Positions 8,207 to 14,530 of a stretch of 28,942 nucleotides of DNA are shown here, piece after piece. Below the pieces are notes generated by a model. That model saw nothing but the letters and a program-made list of their open reading frames with translations. It searched no databases and had not been told where the DNA came from. The stretch is from an uncultured Clostridia bacterium. GTDB lineage: Bacteria; Bacillota; Clostridia; TANB77; CAG-508. Numbering within the stretch: position 1 is the stretch's first letter; each line of letters begins with the position of its first letter. Both the position numbers and the translations under genes were made by a program. The stretch spans positions 1 to 28,942 of the forward strand of contig CAQUBD010000022.1 in NCBI GenBank assembly GCA_948891265.1, given 5' to 3'.

Positions 8207-9147
8207 TATTTTTCTCCTCCTTCTATTAATTTCATAAATGCATCCTCTAGAGTTGTATCTGCTTTTTTCATTTCAAATATTGTTATATTCTCTTTTGCAA
8301 ATTTTGAAAATATTATCTTTCTTAAATCTATATCTGCTTTTGATTCTAAAACATATTGCTTAGTCCCGTCTTCATTTTCTTTTACTAATTTAATTTTTTC
8401 TATCTCTTCTATTTTTTCTTTAATCGTATCCATCTTGCTATCATTATCTTCAACAGTTACATATATACTATTATTATTTGATACTTTTTTCTCCAAGTTT
8501 TCTGGCGTATCTATAGCAACTATTTTTCCTCTGTTTATTATAATAACTTTGTTACATATTTGACTTACCTCTGATAATATATGTGAACTTAATATTATTG
8601 TATGTGTTTTTCCTAACTCTTTTATTAGTTCTCTTATCTCTGTAATTTGTTTTGGATCTAATCCAACTGTTGGCTCATCTAATATGAGAATTTCAGGTTC
8701 TCCAACTAATGCACCTGCCATACTAACTCTTTGTTTATAACCTCTTGATAAATTACGTGTTAATTTATTTTCAACATCTTTTAATCCCGTTTGTTCAATT
8801 ATTTTATTTATCTTTTCTTTTCTTATTTTTTTATCGACTTTTTTTAACTCAGCCATATATGTTACAAACTCTTTTACAGTTAAATCTGAATATAGTGGTA
8901 CTCCTTCGGGCATGTATCCTATTTGTTCCTTTGCCTTCTTAGGCTTTTTATATATATTATATTCATTTATTAAAATTTCACCATCTGTTGGTTCTATATA
9001 TCCAGTTATCATATTCATTGTTGTACTTTTCCCCGCACCATTTGGTCCAAGCAGTCCTATTATTTCGCCATCATTTATCTTAAAACTAATATCGTCTACG
9101 GCTGTAACACTTCCATATTTCTTTGTGATGTTTTTTACTTCTATCAC
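8206..9147 (-). CDS. ABC transporter ATP-binding protein (GldA / CcmA type)
   Basis: 313-residue nucleotide-binding subunit that powers the exporter encoded downstream. Motifs in order: Walker A GPNGAGKST (residues 34-42), Q-loop region in GYMPEGVPLY, signature NLSRGYKQRV, Walker B EILILDEPTVGLDP, and switch histidine in IILSSHILSE. The last ~95 residues form the C-terminal extension usual in ABC-2 exporter ATPases and contain TTLEDAFMKLIEGGE. The start is GTG with GAGGAGG upstream. It is the first gene of the ATPase-permease-GldG operon, with a good promoter at 9181-9209, and overlaps the permease start by one base. Confidence 0.95.
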   Translation of the reverse strand: MIEVKNITKKYGSVTAVDDISFKINDGEIIGLLGPNGAGKSTTMNMITGYIEPTDGEILINEYNIYKKPKKAKEQIGYMPEGVPLYSDLTVKEFVTYMAELKKVDKKIRKEKINKIIEQTGLKDVENKLTRNLSRGYKQRVSMAGALVGEPEILILDEPTVGLDPKQITEIRELIKELGKTHTIILSSHILSEVSQICNKVIIINRGKIVAIDTPENLEKKVSNNNSIYVTVEDNDSKMDTIKEKIEEIEKIKLVKENEDGTKQYVLESKADIDLRKIIFSKFAKENITIFEMKKADTTLEDAFMKLIEGGEK

Positions 9148-9180
9148 GAAAAATTCCTCCTCACATTTTAATTTTTTCTT

Positions 9181-9209
9181 ATAATATCATGTTGATTTTT
9201 CAAAGTAAA
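9181..9209 (-). promoter_or_regulatory. Promoter of the ABC export operon
   Basis: On the minus strand TTTACT (9209-9204), a 17-base spacer ending in TGA, and TATTAT (9186-9181). It lies about 35 bases before the GTG start of the ATPase gene and is the best match in this interval. Confidence 0.55.
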
Positions 9210-9278
9210 GTTTTTCACAAAGAATTCACATAGTAACCATTCGCAAGTTACTATTCATAGCAACCCAAAATGAATCTA

Positions 9279-9461
9279 AAAAGCTTATAATAAAAAATGT
9301 GAAAACCAAGCGAATGTAGAGTAATCAAGCTAGAAATTCTTAATTAATTTTTTGGAAAGAGTTCAAGCTTGTCTTGGAAGAGTGCCAAAAAATCAATTTA
9401 GAATTTCTGTGATGATTAGCTCGCCCCGAGCTTGTTTGAACATTTTCTATTATAAGCTTTT
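9279..9461. repeat. 183-bp foldback (MITE-like) element
   Basis: Terminal inverted repeats of 22 bases (AAAAGCTTATAATA then AAAAATGT at 9279-9300; partner 9440-9461) match at 21 of 22 positions. A second inner inverted repeat pairs 9333-9355 with 9385-9407 at 21 of 23. Near the right end AGCTCG-CCC-CGAGCT (9418-9432) is a short hairpin. No open frame or transposase lies inside. The nested arms would let the whole element fold back as DNA or RNA. It may be a non-autonomous transposable element or a structured RNA. A clear target-site duplication is not visible. Confidence 0.75.
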
Positions 9462-9494
9462 GTCATCAACTTAATTAAACTGTGAATTGTAACA
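9439..9494 (+). repeat. 56-bp inverted repeat left of tRNA-Arg
   Basis: The right end and right flank of the foldback element. It is the reverse complement of 9881-9936 at about 48 of 56 positions, so the tRNA gene is bracketed by the pair. Confidence 0.7.
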
Positions 9495-9532
9495 TTGGCG
9501 AAGCAAAATATATAAATTTTTCTCATTTTTTA

Positions 9533-9561
9533 TTGACATATACTTATGTTTATGTTATTAT
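9533..9561 (+). promoter_or_regulatory. Promoter of tRNA-Arg
   Basis: Consensus TTGACA (9533-9538), 17-base spacer, TATTAT (9556-9561). The -10 ends 20 bases before the mature tRNA 5' end. Confidence 0.85.
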
Positions 9562-9581
9562 ATTTATTGTTGGATAGTTAT

Positions 9582-9658
9582 GGGTCAGTAGCTCAGCTGG
9601 ATAGAGCACACGCCTTCTAAGCGTGGGGTCGGGGGTTCGAGCCCCTCCTGGCCCACCA
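9582..9658 (+). tRNA. tRNA-Arg (anticodon UCU)
   Basis: 77 bases fold into a complete cloverleaf. The acceptor stem GGGTCAG pairs with CTGGCCC (one G-T). The D arm contains AGCTCAGCTGGATAGAGC, the anticodon arm is CACGC-CTTCTAA-GCGTG with TCT at 9616-9618, and the T arm contains GGTTCGA. The CCA end is encoded (9656-9658). It decodes AGA, a very frequent arginine codon in this A+T-rich genome. It is a single-gene unit with its own promoter and terminator. Confidence 0.97.
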
Positions 9659-9666
9659 AATTATAA

Positions 9667-9703
9667 CAACTTACGAACTATAAAGTTTGTAGGTTGCTTT
9701 TTT
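9667..9703 (+). terminator. Terminator of the tRNA-Arg gene
   Basis: A 13-bp stem (CAACTTACGAACT / AGTTTGTAGGTTG, with G-T pairs) and a 4-base loop are followed by CTTTTTTA. It begins 9 bases after the tRNA. Confidence 0.9.
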
Positions 9704-9724
9704 ATATAGGATTATAGGATAAGC

Positions 9725-9755
9725 AAACGAGACTTCTATTTTGAAGTCTCGTTTT
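9725..9755 (+). terminator. Second hairpin, possible back-up terminator
   Basis: A perfect 12-bp stem (AAACGAGACTTC / GAAGTCTCGTTT) with a 6-base loop. The T run after it is short (TTTT), so termination strength is uncertain. Confidence 0.6.
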
Positions 9756-9880
9756 AGGTTTATAATTATTTTACCAACGTTACTCTAAGTCATTGACTTT
9801 TATATCTTGCATGATTGTATCATTTATAATTCTATCTATCAACCATTTTATGGTAATTGCATGGAAATTATTTGGCCATA

Positions 9881-9965
9881 TTTTACAATTTACAGTTTAA
9901 TTAAATTGCTGACAATAGCTTATCATAAAAAATGTGAAATTCAAGTGAATGTAGAGTAATCAAGC
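9881..9965. repeat. Rearranged partial copy of the foldback element
   Basis: 9917-9965 matches 9282-9330 (left end of the 183-bp element) at 45 of 49 positions in direct orientation. 9881-9936 is also the reverse complement of 9439-9494 at about 48 of 56. Both fit because the element's own ends are inverted repeats. A 10-base inverted pair TTACAATTTA / TAAATTGTAA flanks this copy. About 9865-9880 also resembles the outer 28-bp repeat. The stretch 9756-9880 otherwise shows nothing I can assign. Confidence 0.65.
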
Positions 9966-10030
9966 ATAAATTGTAACGGTTATATAGACCATGATATTTA
10001 TTAAATAACTTATTACCCGACAGTTTATAC

Positions 10031-10138
10031 ATAATATTTATATTCCTTTTGAATGTAATGACGAATGTGATTGGAGAGGGTCTTTTTAGAACTCGTATTG
10101 AACCGAGGAATGTAATGAAAAATGAATATAAATATTAT
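10031..10138. repeat. Complete 108-bp inverted-repeat element
   Basis: Terminal repeats ATAATATTTATATTC (10031-10045) and its exact complement (10124-10138) enclose a core without an open frame. The right half recurs at 1-49 and the left half at 16896-16945, each with about one mismatch. A sequence related to the 28-bp end repeat (ATATAGACCATGAT) lies about 40 bases before it. The bases from 10139 to about 10427 show nothing assignable. Confidence 0.75.
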
Positions 10139-10427
10139 TATAAAAATTTTTAATTTATATTTTAAAAAGTGTCGTGTAATAAGATTAAATAAGAAAATTT
10201 TGTATTATATAAAATAGTATTACTTTTGATACTATCTAAGTATATTTATTATATCTTCTAATATTGTGAATTTTAACAATGTAAATATTCTATTTCAAAA
10301 TGGGTATAACTAATAATGATACATATATTGTTTTTATTTTGTCAATTACCTTGTTATATCAACATTTCTTCGACATTTTTCGCATTTATAATTCATATTA
10401 CCAATTGGTTCAATTCCTTAAAACAGC

Positions 10428-10456
10428 TTGATATACTTTATATGTAGTTTTATTAG
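10428..10456 (+). promoter_or_regulatory. Promoter of the Xre-type regulator gene
   Basis: TTGATA (10428-10433), 17 bases, TATTAG (10451-10456). The transcript would start only about 10 bases before the ribosome site and carry a very short leader. Confidence 0.5.
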
Positions 10457-10473
10457 TAACATGGAGGTATAAT

Positions 10474-10812
10474 ATGAAATCTTTAAAAAAGCTTGATATT
10501 GATAAAATACTTGGAGAAATTTTCAAAGAATATCGTATTAAAAATAAATTAACTCAAGAAAAAATTGCAGAAAAATTAGGAATATCTGTAAAATATATTT
10601 CAAGAATTGAGAATGGTACTGGAGGAGTAAAAGTTGAAACTCTTGTAAACTATATGAATATATTATGCATATCTCCGAATGTAATATTTAATAAACTAAT
10701 TGTTAATGAAGATTTGAGACTTCAAATGCAATTATCTGAAAAAGCAAGTAAATTATCTGATGATAAAATTAGTTTTGTTATTTCTATAATGGACTTATTA
10801 GAAAACATGTAA
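10474..10812 (+). CDS. Xre family helix-turn-helix transcriptional regulator
   Basis: A 112-residue DNA-binding protein. Residues about 14-68 form a Cro/C1-type helix-turn-helix: EYRIKNKLTQEKIAEKLGIS, then VKYISRIENGTGGVKVETL. The recognition helix is around SVKYISRIENG. The remaining ~45 residues are helical (LRLQMQLSEKASKLSDDKIS) and may dimerise. ATG has GGAGG 7 bases upstream. It is a single gene in a repeat-rich region, ended by a hairpin shared with the convergent aminopeptidase gene. No partner toxin, phage gene or operator pair is visible nearby, so its targets are unknown; autoregulation is possible. Confidence 0.9.
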   Translation: MKSLKKLDIDKILGEIFKEYRIKNKLTQEKIAEKLGISVKYISRIENGTGGVKVETLVNYMNILCISPNVIFNKLIVNEDLRLQMQLSEKASKLSDDKISFVISIMDLLENM

Positions 10813-10819
10813 AAATTTG

Positions 10820-10850
10820 AAAAGACGTTGCAAAAAACGTCTTTTTCTTT
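10820..10850. terminator. Bidirectional terminator between regulator and aminopeptidase
   Basis: A 10-bp stem AAAAGACGTT / AACGTCTTTT with a 6-base loop lies 8 bases after the regulator stop and just past the convergent aminopeptidase stop. TTTTTC follows on the plus strand; the minus side has a shorter tract. Confidence 0.85.
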
Positions 10851-10854
10851 AATC

Positions 10855-12252
10855 TTATTCCATCCAAAATGTTTTATAAGTTTCAAATGCTGAATATATA
10901 TCAAATTTACTTGTAACCTCATATGGAGCATGCATTGAAAGAACTGGGACACCACAATCTATTACATCTGCACCTTTATTAGCTAAGATATATGCAATTG
11001 TTCCCCCACCACCGATGTCAACTTTTCCAAGTTCTGCAATTTGATATTTTATATCATTTCTTTCCAAAATATTTCTAATCCAAGCAACATACTCTGCATT
11101 TGCATCAGATGCTCCTGATTTTCCTCTCGCACCTGTATATTTATTTAGGCTAATACCTTTTCCCAAAAATCCTGCATTTAATTTATCTGAAACAGATGCA
11201 TATATTGGATCATAACCTGCATCAACATCAGATGATAACATTTTTGAGAAACAGAATACTTTATCTAATAAGTTTGGTTTATTAATTTCTAATTTATTTA
11301 ATATTTCTGATATAAAGAAATCAAACATATGTGATTCCATTCCTGTATTGCCCATACTTCCTATTTCTTCTTTATCAGATAAAATACATACAGCTGTATT
11401 CTTTACATTTTGCAATGTCATCATAGCTGCAAGTGATGTATATGCACATACTTTATCATCTTGGCCATATGCAGCAACCATACTTGAATCAAATCCTAAA
11501 CTTCTTGCTTTAAATGCTGGTATTATTTCTAATTCTGAACTTTGGAAATCCGCTTCTGTTATTCCATATTTTTGATTTAAAATATTTAAAATATTTAGTT
11601 TAACTTTTTCTTTAGCTTTTTCATCTTTATATGGAATGCTTCCTACTAAAAGATTTAGGTCTTCCCCATCAATTCCATTTTTTAATTTCTTCTCCATTTG
11701 TTCTTGAGCTAGATGTGGTAATAAATCTGTTATTGTAAATATTGGATCATTATCATCTTCTCCTATATTTACTGTTATTTTTTCTCCATTTGATTTTACA
11801 ATAACACCATGTAAGCTAAGTGGAATTGTTGTCCATTGATATTTTTTTATTCCACCATAATAATGTGTTTTTAGATATGCCATATCTGTATCTTCATAAA
11901 GTGGATTTGGTTTTAAATCTAATCTTGGTGAATCCACATGTGAACCTATTATATGAAGACCGCTTTCAATACTTTCTGTACCTATAATTGCAAGATACAT
12001 ACTTTTTTCTCTATTTATAAAATATATTTTATCTCCTGATTGTAATTTTTGAAATTCCATTATGTCTTTATATCCATTTTCTCTTGCTAATTTTATTGTT
12101 TCTTGTATAAATTCTCTTTCTGTTTTTGCTTTATTTAAAAAGTTCATATACCCATTTGAGAATTTAAATATTTCTTCTTTTTTACTTTCATCTACTGTTT
12201 CCCATCCATTTTCCTTTTTCATAAATAAATTTTTTTCTAAACTTTCTTCCAT
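10855..12252 (-). CDS. M18 family zinc aminopeptidase
   Basis: 465-residue cytoplasmic metallo-aminopeptidase that trims N-terminal residues from peptides. It belongs to the aspartyl aminopeptidase / Ape1 family. Metal and catalytic regions are intact: HVDSPRLDLKP (His at about residue 105), SDKEEIGSMGNTGMES (acidic pair at about 297), DVDAGYDPIYASVSDKLNAG, and the C-terminal VLSMHAPYEVTSKFD with its zinc-ligand histidine. GKVDIGGGGTIAY is also typical. ATG has AAAGGAGG upstream. It is monocistronic, with a putative promoter at 12279-12307, and divergent from the FAD oxidoreductase. Exact residue preference cannot be read from the sequence. Confidence 0.95.
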   Translation of the reverse strand: MEESLEKNLFMKKENGWETVDESKKEEIFKFSNGYMNFLNKAKTEREFIQETIKLARENGYKDIMEFQKLQSGDKIYFINREKSMYLAIIGTESIESGLHIIGSHVDSPRLDLKPNPLYEDTDMAYLKTHYYGGIKKYQWTTIPLSLHGVIVKSNGEKITVNIGEDDNDPIFTITDLLPHLAQEQMEKKLKNGIDGEDLNLLVGSIPYKDEKAKEKVKLNILNILNQKYGITEADFQSSELEIIPAFKARSLGFDSSMVAAYGQDDKVCAYTSLAAMMTLQNVKNTAVCILSDKEEIGSMGNTGMESHMFDFFISEILNKLEINKPNLLDKVFCFSKMLSSDVDAGYDPIYASVSDKLNAGFLGKGISLNKYTGARGKSGASDANAEYVAWIRNILERNDIKYQIAELGKVDIGGGGTIAYILANKGADVIDCGVPVLSMHAPYEVTSKFDIYSAFETYKTFWME

Positions 12253-12278
12253 GATATCCTCCTTTGTTTATTTTTTTT

Positions 12279-12307
12279 AGTATATCACTTTACAATATAT
12301 TTTTCCA
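12279..12307 (-). promoter_or_regulatory. Putative promoter of the M18 aminopeptidase gene
   Basis: On the minus strand TGGAAA (12307-12302), 17 bases, TATACT (12284-12279) preceded by GTGA. The -35 is imperfect. Confidence 0.45.
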
Positions 12308-12344
12308 CTTTTTTTAGTATTTATTATTTTTTTTTGCAAATAAT

Positions 12345-12399
12345 AAAAATGTCCCATTGGGGACGTTTCCTTTTGGGACATTTTTGTCCCATTGGGGAC
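12345..12399. repeat. GTCCC/GGGAC palindrome cluster (REP-like)
   Basis: Two direct copies of GTCCCATTGGGGAC (12351-12364 and 12386-12399), each a near-palindrome, flank GGGACATTTTT. An 11-bp inverted repeat, AAAAATGTCCC (12345-12355) with GGGACATTTTT (12375-12385), spans the first copy. The cluster lies between divergent genes, just before the ribosome site of the oxidoreductase, and is conspicuously G+C-rich. It resembles the REP-like GTCCC palindromes scattered in many Clostridia. A regulatory role in the leader is possible but unproven. Confidence 0.7.
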
Positions 12400-12421
12400 A
12401 CATCTTTTATTGGAGGTAATT

Positions 12422-13774
12422 ATGAATTCTTTATGGTTAATTGAAAATTCAAATGTAAAAAATTTTGATAGTTTAAATGATGATATATCTGCTGATGTTT
12501 GTATAATTGGAGCTGGAATATTTGGTCTTTCTTGTGGTTATTATTTATCAAATTCTGGATTAAATGTTGTTATTTTAGATAAAAGTGATATTGCAAGAAA
12601 AACTACTGGACATACTACTGCAAAAATCACTTCTCAGCATGGTTTAATTTACACATATTTAGTTGATACTTATGGTGAACAATTTGCAAAGGATTATTTG
12701 ATGGCAAATGAAGAAGCTATTGAAAATATCAAAAACATTATAGATACTGAAAATATAAATTGTGATTTTGAGAGACAATCTAACTTTGTTTATACTACTG
12801 ATGTTTCTGAAGTTTCTAAAATAAAAAAAGAAGTTGAGTATGTAAATAGAATTGGATTTCCTGCAAATTTTGTTACAAAAACAGGTCTTCCTTTTGATAT
12901 TGCTGGTGCCATTCAATTTAAAGATCAAGCTCAATTTAATCCTATTAAATATGTAAATGGCTTATGTAATTGTATTATTAAAAATTCCGGTAAGATTTAT
13001 ACTAATACAACTGTTTATGATGTAAAAAAAGATAATAATTCTTTTTTGACTTTTTCTACTGGAGGAACAATAAAGTCCAGATATGTAATACTTGCTTCTC
13101 ATTATCCTTTTATTAACTTTCCTGGAATGTATTTCTTTAAAATGTATCAGTCTTCATCTTATGTTGTTGGTGTTGATACAAAAAAGACTTTATTTAATGG
13201 TATGTATATAACTGCTTCTTCTCCAACTTATTCTTTCAGAACTGCAAACTATCAAGGCAAGAAAATTCTTCTTTTAGGTGGATTAGACCATAAAACTGGA
13301 ACTCCTGTTACTTATGCAGATAGTTATCAAACTTTAGAAAATTATGCAAAACAATCATATCCTAATTGCGAAATCTTATTTAGATGGGATACTCGTGATT
13401 GTATTACTTTAGACAAAATACCATATATAGGACATTTTTCTAGTACTATAGATAATTTATATGTTGGAACTGGTTTTAATAAGTGGGGCATGACTTCTTC
13501 TAATGTTGCTGCTAATATTGTTTGTGACATGATTTTAGGAAAACAAAATAGATATGCTTATGTTTTTGATTCTACCCGTATTAATCCTATAAAAAATAGA
13601 ACTGAAGTTAAAAATATGGTTACTGAATCTATTAATTCACTTGCTATAAAAAAATTAAAGGATTCAAATATATCTTTTGATAGTATTTCTAATAATTCAG
13701 GTGGAATTATAGATGTTAATAATCAAAAAGTAGGAATTTATAAAGATACTTCTCGGAAATATATTTGCAGTTAA
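12422..13774 (+). pseudogene. FAD-dependent oxidoreductase with Rieske domain (YhfW-like), 5' part before frameshift
   Basis: A DAO-type flavoprotein. The dinucleotide-binding motif CIIGAGIFGLSCGYYLS has GAGIFG at residues 30-35. It is followed by KTTGHTTAKITSQHGLIY and near the end by RDCITLDKIPYIGHF and LYVGTGFNKWGMTSS, all typical of the YhfW-like branch. Such proteins end in a C-terminal Rieske [2Fe-2S] domain. Here the frame breaks just as that domain begins (DTSRKYICS, stop 13772-13774), while the +1 frame reads on through it (13755-13928). I start at the ATG at 12422 because GGAGG is 5-10 bases upstream; the frame is open further up but lacks a ribosome site. Without the shift the protein would be about 501 residues, near Bacillus YhfW. 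The physiological substrate is unknown. Confidence 0.88.
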
Positions 13775-13928
13775 ACCAATCTGCACTCACTTGGGATGTT
13801 TACTTTCTTGGAATGACGCTGATAAAACTTGGGACTGCCCTTGTCATGGTTCTAGATTTGATTATATGGGAAAAAATATATATGATCCTGCTTTTAAAGA
13901 TTTAGATATATTTGACTTAAATTTATAA
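13755..13928 (+). pseudogene. Rieske [2Fe-2S] domain, frameshifted 3' part of the YhfW-like gene
   Basis: In the +1 frame the sequence reads GNIFAVKPICTHLGCLLSW, then DKTWDCPCHGSRFDYMGK, with a stop at 13926-13928. The two Rieske cluster motifs, C-T-H-L-G-C and C-P-C-H-G-S, are intact, so two Cys and two His ligands are all present. Dropping one base near 13754 (in TCTCGGAAA) joins DTS to GNIFAVKP, the normal family sequence. The intact downstream domain argues that the break is very recent, an error, or recoded. It has no start codon or ribosome site of its own. Confidence 0.88.
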
Positions 13929-14010
13929 TTATTTTTTTGCTTCTTATTGACTTATTTTAAGGTTTTTGCTACAATCATGTTAAATTCATATATTTATATA
14001 ATTATTTATT

Positions 14011-14049
14011 GAGCTAGATTTCTTCGTTTGCGATAAATCTAGTTCTATT
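14011..14049 (+). terminator. Likely terminator of the FAD/Rieske gene
   Basis: An 11-bp stem (GAGCTAGATTT / AAATCTAGTTC, one G-T) with a 13-base loop is followed by TATTTTTAG. It lies about 80 bases after the restored stop. The long loop makes it less typical. Confidence 0.55.
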
Positions 14050-14100
14050 TTTAGTTTAAAAACTCGCTAATCAACTATTTTTGGAATTTGTTAATATTAG

Positions 14101-14257
14101 AGTAATCTTAAATTTTGGAAAGAACAAATCAGAAAGCTACTAAATTTATAGTATTTTATTTAAAACTATAAATCTTAATTAGTAATAAATTATAAATAGC
14201 AAAGCTTTCCGTAAATTTGTTCATGTGCGAAATTTTCGTTAGAAAATTTCTGTACAA
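14101..14257 (+). repeat. Stem-loop unit C (hairpin-rich repeat)
   Basis: A long stem closes with GAACAAAT (14124-14131) and AATTTGTTC (14216-14224), continues as GAAAGCT / AGCTTTC, and encloses an A+T-rich hairpin. It is followed at once by the hairpin GAAATTTTC-GTTA-GAAAATTTC (14231-14252), then TGT. The architecture repeats in unit D at 14286-14431. The upstream bases AGAGTAATC and TTTTGGAAAGA also resemble the foldback element at 9279-9461. No open frame. Confidence 0.65.
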
Positions 14258-14285
14258 TTAAGTTTTATATAATAGGGAAATATAA

Positions 14286-14431
14286 CTTTCTTATTATAGA
14301 AAAAGAACAAAAGAGGCATGATTAAAATTTTCTGACCTTTTAAATTGCTTTTCATGCCTCGTCTTTGTTCGCCCGCGAAAAATTGCTCAGCAATTTTTCT
14401 GTGGAATGTATTTATATTATAGGAAAGTTTA
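14286..14431 (+). repeat. Stem-loop unit D (hairpin-rich repeat with inverted ends)
   Basis: Inverted ends 14286-14303 and 14414-14431 match at 15 of 18 positions. Inside, GAACAAA + GAGGCATGA (14307-14323) pairs with TCATGCCTC + TTTGTTC (14354-14372) across a small asymmetric bulge. The next hairpin is GAAAAATTGC-TCA-GCAATTTTTC (14379-14401), then TGT. Outer A+T repeats (14265-14282 with 14469-14485) add another layer. It may be a foldback element or a structured RNA. Confidence 0.65.
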
Positions 14432-14483
14432 TGGAAGATATAATTAAATATTTATGCATAAATACAACTTTTCTATAATATAA

Positions 14484-14521
14484 AAACAGGTAATAAAGTA
14501 TTTATACTCTACTACCTGTTT
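14484..14521 (-). terminator. Terminator of the metallophosphoesterase gene
   Basis: A 17-bp stem (AAACAGGTAGTAGAGTA / TACTTTATTACCTGTTT, two G-T pairs) with a 4-base loop and a following TTTATA tract starts 10 bases past the stop. Confidence 0.85.
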
Positions 14522-14530
14522 ACATTTTTC

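Noticed and set aside
8745..9184. Small plus-strand frames opposite the ABC ATPase gene
   Set aside because: They overlap Walker A and the signature region of a certain gene on the other strand and show no motif.
9279..10138. Possible CRISPR array
   Set aside because: Repeats occur only once or twice, differ in length and orientation, and lack regular spacers; no cas genes are present.
10474..10812. Antitoxin of a toxin-antitoxin pair or phage repressor
   Set aside because: The helix-turn-helix protein stands alone; no small toxin gene, integrase or phage gene lies next to it.
12392..12421. Upstream TTG start for the FAD oxidoreductase
   Set aside because: It lies inside the GTCCC palindrome without a ribosome site; the ATG at 12422 has GGAGG at the right distance.
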